A stretch of 64,000 nt of DNA, from NCBI GenBank assembly GCA_021647705.1, contig JAKIUF010000019.1, positions 1 through 64,000 on the forward strand. The letters run 5' to 3'. The first letter of the stretch is position 1. Every line of letters starts with the position of its first letter. The notes beneath the pieces were generated by a model. That model was not told the DNA's origin and did not search any database. It saw only the letters and a program-made list of their open reading frames with translations. This stretch comes from Gammaproteobacteria bacterium (GTDB taxonomy: Bacteria > Pseudomonadota > Gammaproteobacteria > SZUA-152). Shown piece by piece: positions 15,539 through 22,302 of this stretch. A program made the position numbers and the translations under genes.

Positions 15539-16945
15539 ATGTTTAAATACCTGTTTGCGAAAGCGGAAGATATCCCGGCTGGATCAGCCGCGATTTACTT
15601 CGGTTATTCGTCGATTATTTGGTTTGTAATTGGGACCGGTTTGGGTTCCTTTAACGCCGCCAAGCTCGCGTTTCCTGACTTTGTCATGGGTAGCGAGATT
15701 TTATCGTTTGGCCATATGCGCCAAGTGCATGTTCTGGCTGTTATTCTTGGCTGGATATCCATGGCTTTTGCTATGGCGATGATGTACATCACGCCAGCTT
15801 TGGGTAATACCAAGCTCTGGTCTGAAAAGCTGGGTGTCTGGAACTGCTTCCTGTGGAATGTGGGTCTTTCAATAGGTTTGTTCCTGTTGTGGATGGGCGT
15901 AACCTCTGGCCGTGAATACTCCGATTTGCCTTGGCCCATCGATCTGGTCGTTGTTCTGGGCCTTTTGGTTCCGTTGTGCATTAACGTATTAATGACTATC
16001 AAGACCCGTCGTACTCAGGGTATTTACACCACTAACTGGTTCTTTGGTGCTGCCACTTTCATGGTAATCATCGTGTTCACAGTGGGTAATTCGCCTGAGT
16101 TTTTCCAGTTAACAGGGTTGACTGAGGCATATCTGACTTGGTGGTTTGCGCATAATGTGCTGGGTTTATGGATTACCCCGGTTGCTGCGGCCATTTCCTA
16201 CTATGTTGTACCGAAGGTGACGGGTAACCCGCTGTACTCTCACCGTATTGGTCATTTGCATTTTTGGTCTGTCGTGGTGTTCTATTCTACTCCGGCCGCC
16301 CATCATCTGATGTCTGCTCCTCTGCCAGAATGGTTAAAGTCTTTTGCTTCGGTAGAAGGCGTGCTGATTCTGGTACCAGCTATCGCTTTTGTATCCAACT
16401 TGCTGCTCACCATGACGGGCAAGTGGCGTATGTTTGTGGAGAATATTGAAATTAAATTCACCATTACCGGTGTGTTGATGGCGATCCCGCTGAATATGCA
16501 GGGCGGTTTCCAGCAAACACGAGCCATCAATTGGTACGTCCATGGTACGGGTTGGATTGTGGCTCACGCCCATTTGGCGTTGTTGGGCTTCTCCACTTTC
16601 CTGGAAGCGGCAGCTGTGTACTACGGGTTGCAAACGTTGTTGCGCCGTAAATTGTACTCTCTGGGCTTGGCCAACTTCCACTTCTGGATGTTGTTGATAG
16701 GCTTTACCGCTTATTGGGTATCGATGACGATAGCAGGCTTGATTCAGGGCGCAGGTAAAATCTACGAAGTGCCTTACATTGATGTCGTGATTGCCGAGCA
16801 TCCTTATATGATTGCACGTTGGGTGGGTGGCACCATGGTGTTCCTCGGAAACTGCGTATGGTTATACAACATGTATATGACGGCTCGTGTGGGTACGGTG
16901 ATTCCTGCAGGACGTTTACCACATGAACTGGCCTACGAACGTTAA
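15539..16945 (+). CDS. ccoN: cbb3-type cytochrome c oxidase subunit I (CcoN), divergent
   Basis: This 468-residue, 12-helix protein is the catalytic subunit of a C-family heme-copper oxidase. Expected ligands are present: His64 (low-spin heme b), His205, His255 and His256 (CuB), Tyr249 six residues before the His pair (the cross-linked tyrosine of this family), and His343 and His345 (high-spin and low-spin hemes). The spacing matches well-studied CcoN proteins with a constant offset of about two. The glutamates that mark NO reductases are not seen. It should reduce O2 and conserve energy as proton motive force. It is followed by ccoO 26 bp downstream. Confidence 0.9.
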   Translation: MFKYLFAKAEDIPAGSAAIYFGYSSIIWFVIGTGLGSFNAAKLAFPDFVMGSEILSFGHMRQVHVLAVILGWISMAFAMAMMYITPALGNTKLWSEKLGVWNCFLWNVGLSIGLFLLWMGVTSGREYSDLPWPIDLVVVLGLLVPLCINVLMTIKTRRTQGIYTTNWFFGAATFMVIIVFTVGNSPEFFQLTGLTEAYLTWWFAHNVLGLWITPVAAAISYYVVPKVTGNPLYSHRIGHLHFWSVVVFYSTPAAHHLMSAPLPEWLKSFASVEGVLILVPAIAFVSNLLLTMTGKWRMFVENIEIKFTITGVLMAIPLNMQGGFQQTRAINWYVHGTGWIVAHAHLALLGFSTFLEAAAVYYGLQTLLRRKLYSLGLANFHFWMLLIGFTAYWVSMTIAGLIQGAGKIYEVPYIDVVIAEHPYMIARWVGGTMVFLGNCVWLYNMYMTARVGTVIPAGRLPHELAYER

Positions 16946-16971
16946 TAGAATAATAAGGGGAGGTAATTACC

Positions 16972-17922
16972 GTGGCTTTTAGAGAATATAAAATCGGTTC
17001 CCGAATGTTCGGTTTGGCGTTCGGAACATCGATGTTCATTACGTTGTATATGCCGGCAGTGGATATTCAGAATGTGTCCGCAACATCCATCGCGATGGAT
17101 CGTCAGCTGTCGTTTGGTCGAGTAGGTGGCTTCAGTTATGAAGATCCTTTCCTGCTGGGCTGGGCGAAGCCGATCACGGTTCAGATAAGTCAGGATCCGA
17201 AAACGGGTGCTGCTATCGAGTCAACCCGTGCCTTTGTGTATGAGAAAGATGTTCCGTTTCCCAATGGTATTCGTCATCCGCGGATTCTTGGTACGGAGCC
17301 AGCTGCCGTGAGTGAATCAAAGGGGCGAATTAATGAAGCCTCTGAAGATCAGGGTGCGGTATTTATTGTGCGGGAAGTCGTCGAAGGTGGCGTGATGATT
17401 CCGTATATTGAAAATGCAACGGCAACTCGTGGCTGGTTACCGGCGGCGACACTGTCAAAAGCCAATGAGTCGCAACGATTGCTTGTGGGCAAAGGCAAGA
17501 TCATGTTCGTTCGTGAAGGTTGCTGGTGGTGTCATACCTTGTTGCCTGAACAGACTCAGGACTGGCAGTATTTTGGTGCACCGCCGATGTTGGGCGATTT
17601 TAACGGTGAATCACCAACGGCGTTTGGTTCCGACCGTAAGGGGCCTGATCTGACGCATGTTGGATCTCGTAACTCTTCGCGTGAATGGATGGTGATGCAT
17701 TTCTTTAATCCTCGTCTGGTTCAGTCGCATTCCATCATGCCTCGTTATGATTATTTGTGGGGCGAGAAGGATGCCAGCGGCACTGTTATTGACTACGATG
17801 GTTGGCGTGCAGCCTACACGGCTTATGCGAATGGAGAGTCAATTTATCCACCTGAAGTCCCTCTGCCGGCTGCTGATAGTGAAGCCCGTGCGTTGATTGA
17901 CTTTGTTCTGAATCTGAAATAA
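16972..17922 (+). CDS. ccoO: CcoO-like monoheme cytochrome c subunit with a large insertion
   Basis: A GTG start after GGGGAGGT gives 316 residues: an N-terminal helix (about 12-30), an unfamiliar segment of about 130 residues, then the CcoO heme domain. That domain holds REGCWWCHTLLPEQTQDW, DRKGPDLTHVGSRNS and the Met ligand in HSIMPRYDYLW. Usual CcoO proteins have about 200-240 residues, so the segment between about residues 45 and 170 is an insertion. The heme domain passes electrons to CcoN. The insertion might replace contacts made by CcoP, which is missing here. Confidence 0.88.
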   Translation: MAFREYKIGSRMFGLAFGTSMFITLYMPAVDIQNVSATSIAMDRQLSFGRVGGFSYEDPFLLGWAKPITVQISQDPKTGAAIESTRAFVYEKDVPFPNGIRHPRILGTEPAAVSESKGRINEASEDQGAVFIVREVVEGGVMIPYIENATATRGWLPAATLSKANESQRLLVGKGKIMFVREGCWWCHTLLPEQTQDWQYFGAPPMLGDFNGESPTAFGSDRKGPDLTHVGSRNSSREWMVMHFFNPRLVQSHSIMPRYDYLWGEKDASGTVIDYDGWRAAYTAYANGESIYPPEVPLPAADSEARALIDFVLNLK

Positions 17923-17935
17923 AAGGGGAGTAGAT

Positions 17936-18559
17936 ATGGCTTGGAAATTTGATAACCCACTGCACACCCTGTGTACGGATGATCAGAACGATGTAGCAAA
18001 AGCTGTTTGGGAAGGCGAGAGTCTGGGTGGCATTAAGGAAGATAACAATCGTTTGCCGCCACCTATCATTGGTATTCTCATACTGACCATTATAACGGCG
18101 TTTATGATTACCTTTCCGCTGTGGGGACAACGTCCTACTGCGGCGATCTATGAAGAATACATCGCTTTGATGGATTCTCCAGCGATTCAAGGTAAGAGCG
18201 ATGCCGAAGCGATGGAATACATCATTAATCAAGTGAAGGCGAGTGGTTCCAAATGGGGAGCTGAACAGGAGCGTCACCCGTTGGAAATGGATGATTTACG
18301 CCTGATCAGAGACGCAGTCATTGAATTACAGCGTAATGGGTCGGATTTACGTGAGTACACAGTGCTGGGAGATCATATCGTTCTGGCCAATTTTGAAGGT
18401 AACCTGAAACCCGATGGTACTGTGGAGCGTATTCAGCCTTGGTGGGATAAAGGCTATACCATCGATATTTTCTTCATCGTTATTTTCTGTCTAGGTGTGC
18501 TGATCGTTGTAAAACGCTTGCCTGATTACGAGTGGGAGCCAAGTCATCACGGTCACTAG
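17936..18559 (+). CDS. Two-helix, heme-less membrane protein (CcoP-position)
   Basis: The 207-residue product lies where ccoP would be expected. A helix (about 43-63) begins after the motif LPPPIIG and ends in FPLWGQRP. A periplasmic domain of about 100 residues follows, with no CxxCH, and a second helix (about 175-195). The first helix and the FP-WG-RP ending are shared with the product at 26385. It may be a structural substitute for the CcoP membrane anchor. Confidence 0.6.
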   Translation: MAWKFDNPLHTLCTDDQNDVAKAVWEGESLGGIKEDNNRLPPPIIGILILTIITAFMITFPLWGQRPTAAIYEEYIALMDSPAIQGKSDAEAMEYIINQVKASGSKWGAEQERHPLEMDDLRLIRDAVIELQRNGSDLREYTVLGDHIVLANFEGNLKPDGTVERIQPWWDKGYTIDIFFIVIFCLGVLIVVKRLPDYEWEPSHHGH

Positions 18560-18590
18560 ACCACGTAAAGAGACAACAGGAGATTTTGTT

Positions 18591-18722
18591 ATGATTGATT
18601 TAGATAATGGTCCGTTGGCAATGCTTATTTGGATTTTGCTGGTTTATACCGCACCATTCATTTACAGCTTCTATGTTGATGAGACAGATAAGGACAAGCC
18701 GGGTATTGGCGACTACGGTTGA
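18591..18722 (+). CDS. 43-residue single-helix protein (CcoQ-like)
   Basis: The ATG at 18591 follows an AACAGGAGA ribosome binding site and opens a 43-codon frame with one helix (about 8-28) and a charged tail DETDKDKPGIGDYG. Size and operon position resemble CcoQ, although the sequence is not a clear match. It ends the operon; a terminator follows at 18755. Confidence 0.6.
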   Translation: MIDLDNGPLAMLIWILLVYTAPFIYSFYVDETDKDKPGIGDYG

Positions 18723-18754
18723 TTTAATGCTTGCTTGATTTGTTTTGAGTCGAT

Positions 18755-18790
18755 AAAAAGGCCACATCCTTAATCCGGTGTGGCCTTTTT
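18755..18790 (+). terminator. Rho-independent terminator
   Basis: AAAAAGGCCACA and TGTGGCCTTTTTTT form a stem around TCCTTAATCCGG, 33 bp after the 43-residue ORF. It closes the ccoN-ccoO operon. Confidence 0.85.
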
Positions 18791-18956
18791 TTATAGTATT
18801 TTTAACAGTATGTTTTTTTGATGTTTTGCCTTGTTGTTTCAGTGTTAACCTCATGTTTTATTGGCTGTGAAGTGTGCAGTCATGGTAAAATAACTGCTTT
18901 CGTGGCGAACATTTCCCCCCCATATTTCTTTGTAGTTTTGATGCAGGTTAATAGTG

Positions 18957-19298
18957 ATGGTTTTTGAGGCGTTGCAGCAGGTTATTGGCAGTATGATTAC
19001 TGCTGTATATTCATTGAATCTTCCCTACCTGCACTTGTCAGTGGAAGAAGCTTCCGGCCCGTTTGGGGTCGACACTAGTATTGAAGGGATGAAGTCGCAA
19101 GAGTTTAGTGTCGGGATTTTCTATTTCCTGATTGCTTCCATCGTTGTGTTTACCATTTTTGTTTTTATGTTTATGACAATGGGGAAAAAAGAGAAGCTTA
19201 AAACGGGCGAAAAAATTATGTTTGTCTGGATTTTGTTGGGTATTGTGGTCGCAGTGATTTTTGGCGCGACACAAATGCTTCATGGGTATTTGTTTTAG
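18957..19298 (+). CDS. Two-helix membrane protein
   Basis: The 113-residue product from the ATG at 18957 has an amphipathic N-terminal part, then two helices (about 52-75 and 88-110) separated by a lysine-rich loop (GKKEKLKTGEKI). A GTG 3 bp upstream is an alternative start. No family is recognised. It begins a second run of tightly packed genes that lasts to 22246. Confidence 0.55.
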   Translation: MVFEALQQVIGSMITAVYSLNLPYLHLSVEEASGPFGVDTSIEGMKSQEFSVGIFYFLIASIVVFTIFVFMFMTMGKKEKLKTGEKIMFVWILLGIVVAVIFGATQMLHGYLF

Positions 19299-19309
19299 GA
19301 GGAATGGTG

Positions 19310-19591
19310 ATGGCGGATTTTTTTAATTCATTAGAAGATGGTTGGACCATTTATTTTTGGTTGGTTGCGGGCGCAGCTATCGTGTTAACGGCAGTTTATT
19401 GGGTGCGTTGGGCTGCGCATAATGATCAGTTTGACGAAGATATAAAATATGTCGTTTTTGATGAAAATGACAAAGATAAAATGGCTCCTGAGGAATTTGA
19501 AAAGGCAATGAGGGTGAATAAGGAGCAGGAAGCGTTGCGCAAGGTGTACTTGAAAAAAGAGGCCGATGAGCGCAAACAGCGTACTTCATAA
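19310..19591 (+). CDS. CcoS-like cbb3 oxidase maturation protein
   Basis: The 93-residue product has one helix (about 13-33) followed by AHNDQFDEDIKYVVFDEND. This matches the CcoS pattern in which a membrane helix is followed by SGQFDDL and a short acidic stretch. CcoS is needed for cofactor insertion into cbb3 oxidase. The extra C-terminal charged helix (about 60-93) is longer than in typical CcoS. AGGAGG lies 7 nt before the ATG at 19310, which favours it over the ATG at 19304. The stop codon shares a base with the next ATG. Confidence 0.65.
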   Translation: MADFFNSLEDGWTIYFWLVAGAAIVLTAVYWVRWAAHNDQFDEDIKYVVFDENDKDKMAPEEFEKAMRVNKEQEALRKVYLKKEADERKQRTS

Positions 19592-20079
19592 TGAAAAAAG
19601 GTGAAAGAGGTATTCTAATCGGCATAACCGGTTTTATCGTGGTGGCGATGGCGGTGAAAGGCTGGATGATTTCTCAGGAAGAAGAAAAAGATCCGGGTAT
19701 TCCATTTTACAGTACTGCTCCGCCAGAGTTGGCTGCTAAGGCCTCGGTGCTTTATCGTAAATACAAATGCCGTGACTGCCACTCCTTATGGGGGTTGCGT
19801 AATATTATGCAGGCTGTCCCCGCTCCTTCGTTGGATGGCATGGGTTCGTTGCGCGATGAAGAATGGTTGTATCATTATTTTTCTGCGGAAGACCCTCAGT
19901 CAATAATACCCTCCAGGTTAAAACTGCGTTTCCAAATGCCGTCGTTCGCCAGTATTCCAGAAGCTGATCGCAGAATGTTAGCCAGCTATATCGCCAGTTT
20001 AAAGGTAGAAGACTGGTATCTGGAAGAAACCAAAAAAATGGCCTATGAAAAACTGACAGGTGAGGAATACCTGCAATGA
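19591..20079 (+). CDS. Membrane-anchored monoheme cytochrome c
   Basis: The 162-residue product has an N-terminal helix (about 7-25) and one heme site CRDCH followed by SLWGLRN, SLDGMGSLRDEEW and a candidate Met ligand in FQMPSFASI. It is related to the product at 12343. The SLWG/GPSLdG layout recalls the CcoP and NirS/NorC cytochrome domains. It is translationally coupled to both neighbours. It may take over the electron-entry role of CcoP. Confidence 0.8.
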   Translation: MKKGERGILIGITGFIVVAMAVKGWMISQEEEKDPGIPFYSTAPPELAAKASVLYRKYKCRDCHSLWGLRNIMQAVPAPSLDGMGSLRDEEWLYHYFSAEDPQSIIPSRLKLRFQMPSFASIPEADRRMLASYIASLKVEDWYLEETKKMAYEKLTGEEYLQ

Positions 20080-20570
20080 TGTTTCGGATACGCTGGCTTT
20101 CCCTCTGGTTGGCGATATTTGTCGGTTGTCTGGTGAATTTTTTGGGTGACTGGGTGCTGGGTGTTCGTATCGAGTTATTTTGGGGGCTGGATACGTTTAA
20201 TTTTTTCTGGTTTTTGCAGTTGTTTATTTTGCCGGTATTGGTGGGCATTTCGGTGTCATATGTTTACGGGTTAGGTGGTAAATGGATTGCCATATTTCCT
20301 CCGCTCATTGTGCGATTTGCGGCGTATTATCAAACCGTTGAATATTCCGGTGTGCCAGAGGGTGCAGCATTAATACCGTTGGGCTGGTGGGGGTTTTTTG
20401 TCATACTGGCGATGGAAGCCTCAATGATTGGTGGTGTGTTCGGTGAAATCATGAACAAGCGGGTTTATGGGTGGAAAAAAGCGGTACATGTTACTGATAG
20501 TGAATCATCGCTTGAAGTAACGGAAGGGCAAGCAAAGCCTGCTGAGAAAACAGTCACTAAGGCTGAATGA
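20076..20570 (+). CDS. Four-helix membrane protein
   Basis: The 164-residue product overlaps the preceding stop codon (ATGATG). It has four helices, conserved-looking small and aromatic residues, and a hydrophilic tail. It has no heme motif and few histidines. No family is recognised; it is likely an assembly or structural partner of the oxidase. Confidence 0.55.
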   Translation: MMFRIRWLSLWLAIFVGCLVNFLGDWVLGVRIELFWGLDTFNFFWFLQLFILPVLVGISVSYVYGLGGKWIAIFPPLIVRFAAYYQTVEYSGVPEGAALIPLGWWGFFVILAMEASMIGGVFGEIMNKRVYGWKKAVHVTDSESSLEVTEGQAKPAEKTVTKAE

Positions 20571-20579
20571 GATTTAGGT

Positions 20580-21641
20580 ATGGTGCCGCAGTATCAATCA
20601 AACCTGAGTGCCAGCGAACGCGAAAAACGTAAACGTTATTTGGCGGCAACTCTGACTACCTGTCTTTCGGCAGCGGTGATATTTGGTGTGTTGCATGTGG
20701 TTGACTTGGGTTCAAACCGTATGGCTGACATGAAGGCCCGGGCAACCTATGATCTGGCGGATATGAAAGATCATATCCGTGCGGCAGGAGAAGATATTAC
20801 CCGGCATCGTATTCACGAATCGCAAAAACGCGCCGAAAAAATTTATCAATGGAGTGAGTTGGAAGCCTTGTTGACGGCTGAACAATGGCAAGAGCTTGAA
20901 GCTATGGTGACTATTCCTGTGGGTGACTTTTTGATGGGTACGGATTCAGAACGTTCTGATAAGTTTAATCGCCCGCAACACACGGTATTTTTGCCAGAAT
21001 ATAAAATCGATAAGTATCCTGTGACACACGCAGAATTTGCGAAATTCGTTGTTGCCACGAAACATCGCCCACCGTTGGATTGGAAAGACGGGAGTATCCC
21101 GGACGGGAAAACACAATACCCTGTCACTATGGTGACATGGTATGACGCAGTGAATTATTGCAGGTTTAAAGATAAGCGCTTACCCACTGAGGCTGAGTGG
21201 GAAAAAGCGGCACGTGGTACTGATGGCCGCCGCTGGCCTTGGGGCAATCAAATGGATGCGAGCCGTTTGAATACTTATTATCACGTTGGTTCGAGTAACG
21301 AGGTGACAACGTACAAAACTGGCGTGAGCCCATACGGAGTCTATGACATGTCGGGGAATGTCAGTGAGTGGACGGCAAGTGATTTTCTGCCTTATGAAGG
21401 TTCAGGGGCTATTGCAGACACTTTCCAGCCGAAAAAAATACAAGCAACGACGGCGGAAGACCGTGCGTTGAAAGTGGCAGATCTAGTTGCCGTGGAGGGT
21501 GTATACAAAGTGCGTCGTGGTGGTTCATGGAAAAGTGATCCGTTTTCAACAGCGGTGTATCACCGAAATTTTTCAATGCCCTATTACGCATCAGATTTTT
21601 TTGGCTTCCGTTGCGCAGTCACGGTAGCGGACATAAATTAA
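20580..21641 (+). CDS. SUMF1/FGE-family protein with membrane anchor
   Basis: The 353-residue product has an N-terminal helix (about 20-40), a helical linker, then a sulfatase-modifying-factor type domain (about 115-350): IPVGDFLMGTDS, YKIDKYPVTHAEFAKFV, VTWYDAVNYCRFKDKRLPTEAEWEKAARG, PYGVYDMSGNVSEWT, and RRGGSWKSDPFS ending in FFGFRCA. True formylglycine enzymes need two active-site cysteines near the C-terminus, which are not evident, so this is probably a structural relative like NirV. NirV-type proteins accompany denitrification enzymes, so a role in maturing the oxidase is plausible. Confidence 0.75.
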   Translation: MVPQYQSNLSASEREKRKRYLAATLTTCLSAAVIFGVLHVVDLGSNRMADMKARATYDLADMKDHIRAAGEDITRHRIHESQKRAEKIYQWSELEALLTAEQWQELEAMVTIPVGDFLMGTDSERSDKFNRPQHTVFLPEYKIDKYPVTHAEFAKFVVATKHRPPLDWKDGSIPDGKTQYPVTMVTWYDAVNYCRFKDKRLPTEAEWEKAARGTDGRRWPWGNQMDASRLNTYYHVGSSNEVTTYKTGVSPYGVYDMSGNVSEWTASDFLPYEGSGAIADTFQPKKIQATTAEDRALKVADLVAVEGVYKVRRGGSWKSDPFSTAVYHRNFSMPYYASDFFGFRCAVTVADIN

Positions 21642-21666
21642 GTCATAACCTAGCGAGAATTGCGCA

Positions 21667-21891
21667 GTGAGTAAAATATTCCATTTGTTCGTATTTTTGA
21701 TGTTGTTGACAACAGCGTGTTCCGTGTATGCGATGGACAGTTATCGTTATGCACATGTCACTATTGATACACCCTGGGCAATTTTTATTTTTTTATTGCT
21801 TATTATTCTTTTTCCGTTTGTCCTCATGGCAGCACTGTATTGGTATTTTGCGGTTAAAAAATCAGAGATTAAAGATGCAGAGCATGAGTAG
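21667..21891 (+). CDS. Small membrane protein
   Basis: A GTG start gives 74 residues: a signal-like first helix ending at SVYA, a second helix (about 37-62), and a charged tail KSEIKDAEHE. It overlaps the next gene by 17 bp. No family is recognised. Confidence 0.5.
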   Translation: MSKIFHLFVFLMLLTTACSVYAMDSYRYAHVTIDTPWAIFIFLLLIILFPFVLMAALYWYFAVKKSEIKDAEHE

Positions 21892-22246
21892 AGTATTTTT
21901 CTATTTGTTTGTAGGCTTGGTGTTGAGTATCGCTGTGCCGAGTTATGCGGATGAGCCTGTGGAGCAAAAAGTCGAGCAACAAAGTTCAGGGGTGTTGCAG
22001 GCTTTCGAAAATGACAGGTCAGCAAAAAGTGAGCTGGTCGCCGTTGATGAAGAAACCAAACATCTTATTATGTTTTTAATGGGTATTCCGTTGTTGCTAC
22101 TGATTATTACCACAGTGGCACTGGGCGTTGCTATGGTTGTATATGGAAAACGTGTATTTGTCCCACACATGGTATGTGCTGGGTTGAGTTTGACGTTGGC
22201 ACTGGGGCATGCTGTGGCGGGCATCGTCTGGTTTTATCCTTTTTAG
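21875..22246 (+). CDS. Small membrane protein with signal peptide
   Basis: The 123-residue product (alternative ATG at 21884) has a signal peptide ending near SYA, a short polar periplasmic part rich in Glu and Gln, and two C-terminal helices (about 65-87 and 95-118). No cofactor motif is seen. It is the last small gene before the polytopic protein at 22303. Confidence 0.5.
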   Translation: MQSMSRVFFYLFVGLVLSIAVPSYADEPVEQKVEQQSSGVLQAFENDRSAKSELVAVDEETKHLIMFLMGIPLLLLIITTVALGVAMVVYGKRVFVPHMVCAGLSLTLALGHAVAGIVWFYPF

Positions 22247-22302
22247 GCGCTATCACAGCAACTGTTTTTACTCGTCAACTCCCTGGCAAGGCCAGCCATT
22301 TA

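Noticed and set aside
15539-16945. CcoN-like protein as a nitric oxide reductase (NorB)
   Set aside because: The active-site tyrosine and CuB histidines are in cbb3 register and the NorB glutamates are not seen; CcoG nearby also argues for CuB.
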